From the NCBI RefSeq assembly GCF_003386795.1, contig NZ_QTUC01000001.1, positions 3,100,001 to 3,164,000 of the forward strand: 64,000 nt of DNA, written 5' to 3'. This DNA is from Thermasporomyces composti (GTDB taxonomy: Bacteria; Actinomycetota; Actinomycetes; Propionibacteriales; Actinopolymorphaceae). The notes beneath the pieces were generated by a model. It was not told where the DNA came from and ran no database searches. It saw nothing but the letters and a program-made list of their open reading frames with translations. The translations under genes and the position numbers were made by a program. Below, piece by piece: positions 1-8,982 of the stretch; the stretch's first letter is position 1; each line of letters opens with the position of its first letter.

Positions 1-2935
1 ACCCGCCGTAGTTGGTGTCCGCGTGCTGGCCGTCGTTGACGTAGGTGTCCGCGGTCGCCGTGAAGCGGCGCTTGCTCGGGTCCACGACGGTCACCTCGCG
101 GCGTCCCCACTCCAGGCGCCAGTCCTGGGTGACGACGACGCCGGCGACCGTGACGGTACCTTCCGCGTGAGCCACCAGCGTGCCGTCCTCCTCGACGGTG
201 GCGACCTCCGGATCAGCGCTGGCGAAGGTGACCGACGCTGCCGAGAGGTCGGCCTCGCTTCCGTCGCTCATGGTGCCGCGGATCTCGAGCGTGGCCGTCT
301 CGCCGAGCATCAGGGAGTCGGGCGCGATCAGCTCGACCTCGGCGAGGTAGGGCTCCACCTGGGGGAGCTCCACGGTCCGGCCCGGGATGACGACCTCGGT
401 GATGCTGTTCCAGGCGTTGGCGGAGTTGCCGTGTCCGACGATCCGCAGGTATCGGGCGGTGGTCTCCTCGAAGGTGTAGGTCTCCAGCGTGGTCTGCGTA
501 CCGGAGCTGGTGCCGCTGAAGACCCGCCGCCACTCGGTCTCCCCCTCGGCGGCGACCTCGATGTCGAACCGGGCTGACCGGACGTCGCCCTGGTACCACG
601 CGATCTGCACCGACGACACCGGCCCGTCGGAGCCCATGTCGTAGGCGATCCACTGGCCGTCGCCCTCGGCCGACCAGCGGGTGGACAGGTCGCCGTCCAT
701 CGTGTTCTCCGGCACGTTGCCGTCGTCGGTGCTGGCGATGATGGTGCTCGGGAACGAGCCCGGGCCGGTCGCCCGATCGACCCACACCTCGTAGCGCCCA
801 CGGGGCTTGCCGGGCTCGAGCACCTCGATCGCGGCGCGGCCGGGGGCGCGACGGACTGGGTGCACGATCACACGGGCCTGGGGGTTGGCGGCTTTCGCGG
901 TGATGGTCGGCAACGGCGCCGAGGCAGGCAGGCGCATGTCGTAGGCGAAGGTCGCCGGCGCGAAGCCGTCGAGGGGTTTCCCGTCAACGCTGATGCTCGC
1001 CAGCTGAGCGACCTGGTCCGGCCCGGTGTCCCACTGCGACAGGGGAGTGACCGGCTCCGGGTCAGGCGTCTCCTGGCCCGCGCGCAGCGGCGTGAGCTGC
1101 ACCGTCAGCCGCGTGTCCGTCACGTCCCTCAGCCGGATGGCGAGCTTGCGGATGCCACGGTTGGTGTTCTGGACCGATGGCTCGGGTGAGGTCCACAGGG
1201 GGCGAGCCGGCGCGTTGTAGAAGACGGCCTCACCAGGGGAGGTGATGCGGGCGAGCAGGCGTTGGCCGGCACGCTCCAGCAGCGCGCTCCGACCGTCGTC
1301 GGCCACCGTGATGGTCGCGGTCGTGTGCATGAACCACCACACCTCGACCGGGGAGTCGGCGCTGATCTCGTCCTGGATGACCAGCTGTTGGCGCCGGTCG
1401 AACAGGCGAGCTCCGCGGCGCCAGGAACTGAGCTCCGGGTGCGCCTCGGTCAGGTCCGCGATCGCGAAAGCCGCCGTGGGTCCGGAGGCCCGTTCCGTGA
1501 TCCGGCCGGCCGCGGTGACCTGCTGGTCGTCGCCGCTCTTGGGCGCGGCGACGAGGGTGTTCTGGCCCTCCGCGCGCTTGCGGTAGTAGGTCCAGCGTTC
1601 CCCGCCCGGGTTGCCGTTGAAGTAGCCGGGCATGTTGTAGTCGTCGCTGCCCAGCTCGACGGCCCATCGAATGCCCAGCGCGTCGAAGACGAACGTGCCG
1701 AGGTCGAGGTCGCCGTGGTTCGTCCAGTTCTCCCCACCCTTGAAGCCGACGAAAGACGCGGTGGGCGTCTCCCAGCCGCCGCGCATCGTGGCGACCTCGC
1801 AGCGACCGAAGTAGCAGTCCAACGGCAGACCGGCCTCCAGCGGCGATGCGAGGGCGCCAGGCTGGTACCACAGGAGCGCGAGCGGGCTCTGGAACCAGCT
1901 GATCGGGTTCTTGGTCATGCCCTGCGCGCCCCACCAGGCGAAGACCGGGTTGTCGTACGTCGACGCGAGCCAGAACATCTCCGGTGGCTGCGGTGAGCCG
2001 GCGCCCGCGTCGTAGTAGTTGAAGTTCTCACCGCTGGGACCGGTGAGGTGGATGGGGAACAGGCCGGTGGTGGCCAGACCCGGCGAGTCCGCCAGGCCGT
2101 CGTCGCTGCCGGTCGCGCTCTGCAGCGCCGCCACATACGCGACGAGGTACTTGGTCGCGTACCCCCAGTACGACCCCAGACCTTCCGGGTAACCGCCGTC
2201 GGGTGCGTACTCGGCGATCGCCAAGGGAATGAGGCTCCGGGCACGTTCGAGAACGAACTGGCACAGCTCCGGCTCCTCGTCCGCGAGTGCGAGAGCGCCG
2301 ATCGACAGGCCGCCGTTGCAGACGATGTTCCAGTTGTTGGTCGTGTTCGACCACCAGGCCCCAGAACGGTAACCGTCGGCGCCCGGGTTCAGGCCCATCT
2401 CGACGAGCGCCGTCCGCAGCACCGCGCGTTGCTCCGGTGTCCAGGTGTGGAACAGCCAGTCGTAGCCGATGGCGACGGCGTGCGTCATTTCCGCGGTGTC
2501 GAGGAAGTGGCGATGGCTGTTCCAGTCAGGGAACTCCGCGACCGCCTTCAGCTCCGCCCACAGCCGCTCGGCGTAGACGGCGTCGTCTTCGATGGCGTGG
2601 GCGAGCGCGAGCGAGTAGGTGCGACGGAGGACTTCCCGGCTGGTGCTCAACAGCCGCAGACCGTCGGGGATGACGTACTCCGACACCGGCAGGTCCAGGA
2701 TGGTGTCGGCGTCGCTCTTCACCTTGGCGTACCACGAGGCCGCGAGCTCGTCGCCGGCGATGAGGGTGCGCAGGTGGTCGAAGCTCCGCAGCAGCAGCCG
2801 TGGGTGCTCGGTGATGACCGACGACAGGTGCCCGGTGCTGGACAGGGCGAACGCTGGTGCTCTCGAGAGCACCACGCCGGCCGCGGTCGCGAGCGCGGTG
2901 GCGATGGATCCCTTGACGAACGTACGTCGGTGCAT
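1..2935 (-). CDS. Tat-exported heparinase II/III-like polysaccharide lyase, multimodular, C-terminus cut by window edge
   Basis: The frame stays open from an ATG at 2933-2935 to the window edge, giving at least 978 residues; AGGAG lies just upstream. The N-terminus MHRRTFVKGS followed by a hydrophobic Ala-rich stretch is a Tat signal. An alpha/alpha-toroid-type region is followed by a heparinase II/III-like beta domain at about residues 360-560, with the typical NHGDLDLGTFVFDALG signature. After this come an F5/8-type (CBM32-like) discoidin domain at about 730-848, an Ig-like BIG2-type domain at about 860-945, and the start of a DNRLRE/CBM96-like domain (DTYVNDGQ then DTNYG) at the window edge. 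The family cleaves uronic-acid-containing glycans by beta-elimination; the true substrate cannot be read from sequence. It lies downstream of the GH76 gene on the same strand, but a terminator-like hairpin separates them. The call of lyase family is firm and the substrate is unknown. Confidence 0.85.
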   Translation of the reverse strand, partial: MHRRTFVKGSIATALATAAGVVLSRAPAFALSSTGHLSSVITEHPRLLLRSFDHLRTLIAGDELAASWYAKVKSDADTILDLPVSEYVIPDGLRLLSTSREVLRRTYSLALAHAIEDDAVYAERLWAELKAVAEFPDWNSHRHFLDTAEMTHAVAIGYDWLFHTWTPEQRAVLRTALVEMGLNPGADGYRSGAWWSNTTNNWNIVCNGGLSIGALALADEEPELCQFVLERARSLIPLAIAEYAPDGGYPEGLGSYWGYATKYLVAYVAALQSATGSDDGLADSPGLATTGLFPIHLTGPSGENFNYYDAGAGSPQPPEMFWLASTYDNPVFAWWGAQGMTKNPISWFQSPLALLWYQPGALASPLEAGLPLDCYFGRCEVATMRGGWETPTASFVGFKGGENWTNHGDLDLGTFVFDALGIRWAVELGSDDYNMPGYFNGNPGGERWTYYRKRAEGQNTLVAAPKSGDDQQVTAAGRITERASGPTAAFAIADLTEAHPELSSWRRGARLFDRRQQLVIQDEISADSPVEVWWFMHTTATITVADDGRSALLERAGQRLLARITSPGEAVFYNAPARPLWTSPEPSVQNTNRGIRKLAIRLRDVTDTRLTVQLTPLRAGQETPDPEPVTPLSQWDTGPDQVAQLASISVDGKPLDGFAPATFAYDMRLPASAPLPTITAKAANPQARVIVHPVRRAPGRAAIEVLEPGKPRGRYEVWVDRATGPGSFPSTIIASTDDGNVPENTMDGDLSTRWSAEGDGQWIAYDMGSDGPVSSVQIAWYQGDVRSARFDIEVAAEGETEWRRVFSGTSSGTQTTLETYTFEETTARYLRIVGHGNSANAWNSITEVVIPGRTVELPQVEPYLAEVELIAPDSLMLGETATLEIRGTMSDGSEADLSAASVTFASADPEVATVEEDGTLVAHAEGTVTVAGVVVTQDWRLEWGRREVTVVDPSKRRFTATADTYVNDGQHADTNYGG

Positions 2936-3193
2936 GGGTTCTCCCGGAGGGTGCGTGGATGGATCGACGCCGCGGTCGCCCGGGCTGGCGCCGCGGATCG
3001 CGCGGACTCAGGTGTGACGGTCGGTCACGCCTTCGGTGTGGTCCGGATCGATCGCGTCGGTGGGAACCGTCAGCGCTCGAGGTCGGTGTGGGAACCCGAG
3101 TTCCGATGCATGCCCGCTGGCTCTGCTCGGGTCGGGGCGACCCCTCACACGTGTGGCCACGGGACGGCCCTCCTGACTGACGAGGACGAAGCG

Positions 3194-3207
3194 GGAAGGC
3201 GCTTTCC
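3194..3207. promoter_or_regulatory. LacI-family-operator-like near-palindrome
   Basis: GGAAGGCGCTTTCC (complement GGAAAGCGCCTTCC) is a 14-bp near-palindrome with one mismatched pair, centred on GCGC. Actinobacterial LacI-family sugar regulators often bind GGAAAGCGCTTTCC-like sites. It lies about 260 bp upstream of the lyase start, which is far for a simple repressor site. Function is inferred from resemblance only. Confidence 0.35.
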
Positions 3208-3242
3208 GTCCGGAAGACCTCCACGCTTGGTGACGTGGGAGC

Positions 3243-3265
3243 GTCAGGGTGAGGACCACCCTGAC
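3243..3265. repeat. Perfect inverted repeat, 9-bp arms, 5-nt loop
   Basis: GTCAGGGTG and CACCCTGAC are separated by AGGAC. The stem is perfect and lies between the GH76 terminator and the lyase gene. It could be an operator or a structure in the lyase leader RNA; there is no U-tract to make it a normal terminator. Confidence 0.45.
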
Positions 3266-3440
3266 ATCGAAGTGAGTCAGCGCTTCGGCGGCTCGTGGAC
3301 GAAAGGTAGTGAGAAAGGCCCCCGGTGCCAACGTCTTCCCGCGGTTGTGACCTAAGTCGGCACGACGACGCGGAGCCGACGATGCGTGAACAGGACGCGT
3401 GAACCAGCGACTCGGGAACCGGGACGAGGTGAACACGAAA

Positions 3441-3463
3441 GCGGGGCGGCCGTGCCGCCCCGC
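3441..3463 (-). terminator. Rho-independent-like terminator of the GH76 gene
   Basis: A perfect 10-bp stem (GCGGGGCGGC and GCCGCCCCGC) with a 3-nt loop begins 17 nt past the GH76 stop codon. On the minus strand it is followed by a weak T-containing tail (TTTCGTGTT). Position and stability support termination. Confidence 0.7.
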
Positions 3464-3480
3464 TCCGCTCCAAAGGTAGG

Positions 3481-4674
3481 TCAGGTGAGGGACTGGTAGT
3501 CACGAGGGAGCCACGCGAGCATGCCCTCGATACGCACCATTCCCGACTGCTCCAGCAAGGTCACCGGACGCTCACCCTCGAAGCGGTACAGCCCGGTGGC
3601 GTGGTCGCGATACCGGCGGTAGGCCTCGTCGGCGTACCACGTCATGGCCTTCCGGTACGCGGGGTCGGGTCGGTAGACCGATAGCTGGAGGAGGTTGGCG
3701 AAGAAGATGGCGTGGAATCGCGCAGGTTGGTCGAAGTAGCGCTCGTTCTCGGCGTAGAAGGCGAGCGCCTTCGTCGCCGTGTCCTGCGCGTGGTCCAGGT
3801 ACGTGGGGTCACCCGTGGCCCGGTAGGCCAGCACGCCGGCGCCGATCATCGTGCCCTGGTTGTAGGACCACTGTGTCTTCTCGATGGTGCCGGCGAGGTC
3901 GACGTGGTCCCAGTACAAGCCGTTGGGAGCGAGCATGTAGCTGCGCACCCACTCGTACATCTTGAAGGCCCAGTCGAGGTAGTACTCGTCCCGCGTGGCG
4001 AGGTAGAGGTGGAAGCCCACCTCGGCGCCGGGCGCGTTGGAGCAGGTGTTGCGGTCGTTGCTCCACGTCGCCTGGGTCCAGAACACGCCGCCGGGGCACG
4101 GGTGCGTGGGATCGGTGTCCCAGCCGTAGACGACCAGGTCGAAGATCTCCGCGGCGCGTCGAAGTGCCGCCTGGTCGCCACCTGGCGTCATGTAGTGACG
4201 CTGGATGAACCCGAGCGCGTTCCACTCATTGTCGTCGTAGAAGATGTCACCACCGTGGCCGAGGGGCGGCCGCACGTACGAGTCGTAGCCCGGCGGCTCA
4301 GCCCCGGGATTCCAGTAGGCCTCGAGCGCGGTGTAGCGGTCGGCGACGTCGTCGACGTACTGCCGACCGAGGCCGGGGATCCCGGCCATCACCTGCGTCG
4401 CGATCATCGCCTGGGAGAACGGCCACACGTACGACCAGGGGTTCCCGCCTTGGCGCGGGTACTCCTCCAGGTAGAGCGAGGTCGTCGGGTCGTAGAAGTA
4501 GCGCTGCAACGCCGCGTACGTCTGCCGTGCGCGCTGTGCGTAACGACCCCGGGCGGTGGCACTGGCGGAGCTGTCCGCGTGCGCCGTCGAGGCGGCGGCC
4601 ACGCCCATGGCGGCGGCCAGTCCGCCGACGAGGGCGGTACGCCTCGAGAGAGTCCTGAGGTGGTGGTTCTCCAC
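3481..4674 (-). CDS. Glycoside hydrolase family 76 protein (alpha-1,6-mannanase-like), Tat-exported
   Basis: This encodes a 397-residue secreted enzyme of the GH76 type, whose known members hydrolyse alpha-1,6-mannan backbones of yeast or mycobacterial mannans. The start is the GTG at 4672-4674, because a perfect AGGAGG lies 4 nt upstream; the frame is open further but lacks such a site. Residues 1-34 form a Tat signal (SRRTALVGG then an Ala-rich core ending AHA). The GH76 catalytic signature is present as YDDNEW at residues 146-151, with Asp147-Asp148 matching the catalytic pair. Trp-rich blocks (NPWSYVWPFSQ, QWSYNQG) fit an (alpha/alpha)6 barrel. The gene is divergent from a GntR-type regulator with a probable operator between them, which suggests local substrate-responsive control. 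Family assignment is strong; exact substrate is inferred. Confidence 0.88.
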   Translation of the reverse strand: MENHHLRTLSRRTALVGGLAAAMGVAAASTAHADSSASATARGRYAQRARQTYAALQRYFYDPTTSLYLEEYPRQGGNPWSYVWPFSQAMIATQVMAGIPGLGRQYVDDVADRYTALEAYWNPGAEPPGYDSYVRPPLGHGGDIFYDDNEWNALGFIQRHYMTPGGDQAALRRAAEIFDLVVYGWDTDPTHPCPGGVFWTQATWSNDRNTCSNAPGAEVGFHLYLATRDEYYLDWAFKMYEWVRSYMLAPNGLYWDHVDLAGTIEKTQWSYNQGTMIGAGVLAYRATGDPTYLDHAQDTATKALAFYAENERYFDQPARFHAIFFANLLQLSVYRPDPAYRKAMTWYADEAYRRYRDHATGLYRFEGERPVTLLEQSGMVRIEGMLAWLPRDYQSLT

Positions 4675-4827
4675 TCGTCCTCCTGGTGCTGGGTGGACCA
4701 CGTCCCCGTCACCGTGCCCATCGGACGGGCCAATCGGATGACTCGACCGGACGGGTCCGTTGGATGGGATGCTGCGAACGCGCCGCAGACGGCGGCGCGT
4801 GGTCACATCGGCAGTAAAAAGTCCTAC

Positions 4828-4878
4828 GGACATATCAAGATGTCAAGGGATACGATCTTCGCGGCGGATATGACATCC
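4828..4878. promoter_or_regulatory. Probable operator region of the GntR-LacI hybrid regulator
   Basis: Two related elements lie between the divergent GH76 and regulator genes. Bases 4829-4844 read GACATATCAAGATGTC, an inverted repeat GACAT-N6-ATGTC. Bases 4867-4878 read GATATGACATCC, similar to the reverse complement of the first site. On the minus strand the first site overlaps TTGACA, a consensus -35 hexamer pointing toward GH76. GntR-family proteins bind short palindromes of this sort near their own genes. That this is the operator of the adjacent regulator is inference. Confidence 0.55.
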
Positions 4879-4903
4879 TCGGGGCTCGCGGGGGCGGTGC
4901 ACG

Positions 4904-6040
4904 GTGGCTGACCCATTCCTGTACGAGCGGGTCTACGACTACCTGGTGGAGGAGATCCGGCGGGAGAACCTCAAGGAAGGTGACCGCGTCCCCTCGGAGA
5001 AGGAGCTGGCCGAGCGCTTCGGCGTCAGCCGGATCACCTCCAAGCGCGCGCTCCACATGCTGGCCGAAGCCGGTCTCCTGCATCGGCGACAGGGCAAGGG
5101 CACGTTCGTCGCGAAGGACGCCCGGCGTCGGCTGGACGCTCTCTCGACGCGCACCGGAAGCGCGCGCAAGGGATGCCTGGGTCTGGTGCTGCCGGATGCC
5201 TCGGAGGCGTACGGACTCGAGTTGCTGTGCGCGATCGAGGAACGGTGTGCGGAGCTGGGCTACCACCTCGTGCTCCGTCGGACCCACGACCGACAGGAGG
5301 TGGAGGAACAGGCGATCCAGGCCCTCGTCGGCGACGGAGTCGTGGACGGGCTCATCGTCTTCCCGGTGCACGGCGAGTTCTACAACGCGAGCCTCGTCCG
5401 TCTCGTCCTCGACCGGGCGCCGTTGGTGCTCGTCGACCGTCACCTGCCGGGCATCCCGGCGTGCGCGGTCCACACCGACAACGTGGCGGCCGCCCACGCC
5501 CTCACCACCTACGTCGTCGGCCAAGGACACGAACAGCTCGCGTTCGTCTCGCCTCCGACGGAGAACACCTCCAGCATCGAGGAACGGCTCGAGGGCTACG
5601 CGTCCGCCCTGCGCGAACGCGGACTGTCCGCCAGCGCGCTGCGACGCTTCACCGACATCCACAGCACGCTCCCCAAAGGCGGCGTGCCGGAGACGACCGA
5701 CCGCGCTGCCCTGCGGGCCTTCGTCGAACGGGAGCCGGAGGTGACCGGCTTCGTCGCCTGTGAGTACAGCATCGCGGTCTTGCTCTGGGAGGTGCTGACG
5801 GAGCTCGAGCTCGACGGGAGCCGGTACACGATCGCGTGCTTCGACTCCCCTCCGCCCTCCTCCCGAGCGCCGGTGTTCCCGCACATCCGCCAGGACCAGC
5901 GGGCGATGGGACGCGTCGCGGTCGACCTTCTCGTGGCCCAGCTGGCCGGTGACGAGGTCCCCCTTCGGACCGTGGTGCCCTTCACGCTCGTGGAGCCGTC
6001 ACCGGCCTACGACAGCGCGCCACCCCTGGCCCGGCGGTGA
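4904..6040 (+). CDS. GntR-family transcriptional regulator with LacI-type sugar-binding domain
   Basis: This 378-residue protein has an N-terminal GntR winged-helix domain (about residues 1-75; LKEGDRVPSEKELAERFGVS and a GKGTFV wing) joined to a LacI/GalR-type periplasmic-binding-protein domain (about 85-365; GCLGLVLPD, DGLIVFP, LVLVDRHLPG, HTDNVAAAHA). This is the architecture of AraR-type sugar-responsive repressors. The start is the GTG at 4904, immediately before the conserved YERVYDYLVEEI helix. It is divergent from the GH76 gene and convergent with the GH65 gene, so one or both enzymes are likely its targets. Effector identity is not readable. No truncation is seen. Confidence 0.9.
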   Translation: MADPFLYERVYDYLVEEIRRENLKEGDRVPSEKELAERFGVSRITSKRALHMLAEAGLLHRRQGKGTFVAKDARRRLDALSTRTGSARKGCLGLVLPDASEAYGLELLCAIEERCAELGYHLVLRRTHDRQEVEEQAIQALVGDGVVDGLIVFPVHGEFYNASLVRLVLDRAPLVLVDRHLPGIPACAVHTDNVAAAHALTTYVVGQGHEQLAFVSPPTENTSSIEERLEGYASALRERGLSASALRRFTDIHSTLPKGGVPETTDRAALRAFVEREPEVTGFVACEYSIAVLLWEVLTELELDGSRYTIACFDSPPPSSRAPVFPHIRQDQRAMGRVAVDLLVAQLAGDEVPLRTVVPFTLVEPSPAYDSAPPLARR

Positions 6041-6089
6041 GGGCGTGGGACGCCGCGTTGCCGACGTGGGCGGGTGAGTGTCGCGGCTG

Positions 6090-8447
6090 CTACGGGGTGG
6101 GGTGGCGGCGGGGTGTGGGTGCGCGTCCAGGTGGTGAGTGCGGCCTGGGACGGGGCCGCAGCGGTGGGATGGGGTAGGCGACGACGTCGCCGGCGCTCAG
6201 CGAGAAGGGCTTCCCGTGGTGGGCGGTACGCAACGTCCCACCCTCGAGAAGCTGGTAGATGGCCTCGTCCTTGCGAATCTGCACCTGGAGGCGGCTGTCG
6301 AGGATGGTCATCCGGAACCGGATGCCGGTCAGCTCGTCCGGCAGTCTCGGCGCGAACGTGATGGTGCCGCCGTGGTCGCGCATCCCGCCGAAGCCCGCGA
6401 CGATCGCGATCCAGGCACCGGCCAGCGACGCCAGGTGCAGGCCGTTGCGAACGTTGTGGTGAGTGTCGTGGAGGTCGATCAGCGCCGACTCGGCGAGGTA
6501 GTCGTACGCCAGGTCGAGGTGACCGACTTCGGCGGCCAGGACCGCTTGGGTGCACGCGGAGAGGGAGGAGTCCCGGACGGTCAACGGCTCGTAGTAGGCG
6601 ACGTTCCGAGCCTTCTGCTCGGTGGTGAACGCGTCTCCTCGCAGGTGCATGGCCAGGACCAGGTCGGCCTGCTTGACCACCTGCTTGCGGTAGAGGTCGA
6701 AGTACGGGTAGTGGAGCAGCAGCGGGTACTTCTCCGGTGGCGTGTTGGCGAAGTCCCACGCCGCGTGATCGGTGAATCCCTCGGACTGCGGGTGAACCTG
6801 CAGCGAGGTGTCGTAGGGGACCATCATGCGCTCGGCGGCGTCCTTCCACTCCTCGATCTCCTCGTCCTCCACCCCGAGCTCTCGGGCACGCTCCGGGTGC
6901 TTCTCGCAGAGGAGGGCCGCTTCGCGCAGGTTCCGCTGCGCCATCAGGTTGGTGTAGATGTTGTTGTCCTGCAGGGCCGTGTACTCATCGGGACCCGTCA
7001 CGCCGTCGATGCGGAAACCACCGTGGCTGTCGCGGTGGCCTAGGGAGGCCCAGAGCCGGGCGGTCTCCACGAGCAGCTCGAGCCCGTGCTCGACCTCGAA
7101 TTCCTTGTCGCCGGTGGCCCAGATGTAGCGGAGCGTCGCGTCCGCCACATCGGCGTTGATGTGGACCGCGGCCGTACCCGCCGGCCAGTAGCCGGAGCAT
7201 TCCTCCCCGTTGATCGATCGCCACGGGAACGCCGCGCCAGCGAGGCTGAGCTGCTCCGCGCGGCGACGGGCCTTGTCCAGGGTGCTGTGCCGCCACAGCA
7301 GAGCGTTGCGTGCCGCGTCGGGCACGGTGTAGGTGAGGACCGGCAAGATGAACGTCTCCGTATCCCAGAAGGCGTGCCCGTCGTAACCCGGCCCGGTCAA
7401 GCCACGGGCCGGAATCGCCCGGGTCTCACCACGGGCGCCCGCCTGCAGCACGTGGAAGAGCGCGAAGCGCACCGCTTGCTGGAGCTCGGCGTCGCCTTCC
7501 AGCTCGATGTCAGCACAGGCCCAGAAGTCGTCGAGGTACGCCCGCTGCTCGTCGAGCAGGCCCTGCCAGCCGGTCTGCCGCGCGCCAGCCAGGGCGGCGT
7601 CGACCTGGGAACGCAACGCTGGGGTGGAGCGCTGGCTCGACCACCCGTACGCGAGGTACTTCGTGATCCGCAGCCGCTCACCCTTGCCCACGTCGGCGGC
7701 CACGGTGAGCCGCGCGAGGTCGCCGTCGGCCTCGATCCCCGTCTCGATGGTGGAGGGAGCATCCACCTCGTGGTCCATGCCGGCTGCCATGCGCAAGCCG
7801 GAGTTGCGCGTATGGTGAGCCAGGACGGCCCAGAAGCCCTTCGACGCGGCGAAATCTGCGACGAGTGGAGCTTGCAGGACGGCGGCCGTCCGTGGATCCC
7901 CGTTCGACGGCTCGATGGGCTCGTTCGCCAACAGGTCCGACTGCAGCACGAGCTGCATCGGTCCGTCCAACGGCTCGACCTCGTAGTGGATCGCGGCGAC
8001 CGCACGTTGGGTGAAGGAGACCAGGCGCTCGGAGGTGATGAGGATGTGCCTCCCCGTCGGAGACACCCACTCCGTCCGGCGTCGAAGTGTTCCGGAACGG
8101 AAATCCAGCACACGGTAGTGGTCGAGCGCCGTGCCGTAGCGCATGTCGAGCGGCTCGTCCACGACCAAGAGCCGAATGATCTTGCCGTCGGTCACGTTGA
8201 CGACGGTCTGGCCGTCCTCGGGATACCCGTACGCGGGCTCGGCGTGCGGGAGCGGACGCCGTTCGAAGAAGCCGTTGAGGTAGGTGCCAGGGATGCTCCG
8301 GGGCTCGCCTTCCTCCAGCGATCCTCGGAGCCCGATGTGGCCGTTCGAGAGCGCGAACGTGGACTCCGTCTGCTCGAGGGCTTCGACGTCCAGGCCACGC
8401 CAACACAGCTCCCACGGGGCCACCTGGTAGCCCGGCTGCGGGTTCAT
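6090..8447 (-). CDS. Glycoside hydrolase family 65 protein (disaccharide phosphorylase-like)
   Basis: The 785-residue protein has the three-part GH65 layout: N-terminal beta-sandwich, central (alpha/alpha)6 barrel and C-terminal beta-sheet domain. The start ATG at 8445-8447 has AGGAGG 4 nt upstream. The general-acid glutamate is Glu488 in GVTGPDEYTAL. KQADLVLAM and the later VRDSSLSACTQA resemble the phosphate-site region of maltose, trehalose and kojibiose phosphorylases, so phosphorolysis giving a sugar 1-phosphate is more likely than hydrolysis. There is no signal peptide, so it acts in the cytoplasm. No beta-phosphoglucomutase gene is adjacent, although that is a common partner. The C-terminus ends in a Pro/Arg-rich tail of about 25 residues unlike the family. 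It is convergent with the GntR-LacI gene. Which disaccharide it uses is unresolved. Confidence 0.87.
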   Translation of the reverse strand: MNPQPGYQVAPWELCWRGLDVEALEQTESTFALSNGHIGLRGSLEEGEPRSIPGTYLNGFFERRPLPHAEPAYGYPEDGQTVVNVTDGKIIRLLVVDEPLDMRYGTALDHYRVLDFRSGTLRRRTEWVSPTGRHILITSERLVSFTQRAVAAIHYEVEPLDGPMQLVLQSDLLANEPIEPSNGDPRTAAVLQAPLVADFAASKGFWAVLAHHTRNSGLRMAAGMDHEVDAPSTIETGIEADGDLARLTVAADVGKGERLRITKYLAYGWSSQRSTPALRSQVDAALAGARQTGWQGLLDEQRAYLDDFWACADIELEGDAELQQAVRFALFHVLQAGARGETRAIPARGLTGPGYDGHAFWDTETFILPVLTYTVPDAARNALLWRHSTLDKARRRAEQLSLAGAAFPWRSINGEECSGYWPAGTAAVHINADVADATLRYIWATGDKEFEVEHGLELLVETARLWASLGHRDSHGGFRIDGVTGPDEYTALQDNNIYTNLMAQRNLREAALLCEKHPERARELGVEDEEIEEWKDAAERMMVPYDTSLQVHPQSEGFTDHAAWDFANTPPEKYPLLLHYPYFDLYRKQVVKQADLVLAMHLRGDAFTTEQKARNVAYYEPLTVRDSSLSACTQAVLAAEVGHLDLAYDYLAESALIDLHDTHHNVRNGLHLASLAGAWIAIVAGFGGMRDHGGTITFAPRLPDELTGIRFRMTILDSRLQVQIRKDEAIYQLLEGGTLRTAHHGKPFSLSAGDVVAYPIPPLRPRPRPHSPPGRAPTPRRHPTP

Positions 8448-8982
8448 GCGTCCTCCTGCGTCAGCAAGGCGACGTGACGTTCCGGAGCCCTCGGGTGGAA
8501 GACGTGCTTCGTCCGAATTGCTGGTGCTCGCTGGCAAGCCGCGGGAAGCGCACGGGCTCCTGTCCCGTCGGGAGCGAAGGGACGGGTCGCCATGCCAGCG
8601 CACAACCCGCGCACACTGCCGACGGTACCCGGTTATCGCTGCGGGTTCCGGATATCGGTGAGCTCCCCTCACCGTGGGCGAGTCTTCTCCGGGGAGCCGA
8701 CCAGTCGACTCCCTCGCCGTTTCTCGGCGGACTTCGCAGGGTGCGGCGGGGTCGTCGTTTCGTTCAGCACCGCGCCGACGAGGCGAAAGCGCAACCGCTT
8801 CGCGGGTCCGACAGTTGGGGAGCGTGACCATGAGACGGGGCGGGCATTAACGCGTACGGAAGCTTCCGACCATCGTCGCGACCGTGGCCAAACGCCGGAC
8901 GCGACCAGGCCGACGGGGCGGCCGCGCCTCGAGGACGAGGACAGGCGGCTCCGTCACGAGGTCGGGGTGGAGGCGACGTCCG
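8448..8982. other. Divergent intergenic region between GH65 and beta-propeller genes
   Basis: No credible gene is present in these 535 bases. The region should carry divergent promoters. I see a 7-bp inverted repeat (CGGTGAG and CTCACCG, 8656-8674) and the palindromes listed at 8784-8868, but no clear -35/-10 pair. Confidence 0.5.
8784..8868. promoter_or_regulatory. Candidate operator palindromes upstream of the beta-propeller gene
   Basis: At 8784-8804 GCGAAAGCG and CGCTTCGCG flank CAAC, an imperfect dyad of the LacI-operator type. At 8857-8868 CGGAAGCTTCCG is a perfect 12-bp palindrome. They lie 115-200 bp upstream of the beta-propeller start and 340-420 bp upstream of GH65. Regulatory function is inferred only from symmetry and position. 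Confidence 0.35.

Larger units (their letters stand above)
2936..3440. other. Upstream region of the lyase gene, no gene seen
   Basis: No credible gene lies here; frames on both strands have non-coding composition. The stretch should hold the promoter of the lyase gene on the minus strand. It contains one perfect 9-bp inverted repeat and one LacI-operator-like near-palindrome, listed separately. I could not identify convincing -35/-10 boxes. Confidence 0.5.

Noticed and set aside
3008..3436. Minus-strand frame of 142 codons between the lyase and GH76 genes
   Set aside because: It spans terminator and inverted repeats, has no ribosome-binding site and no domain.
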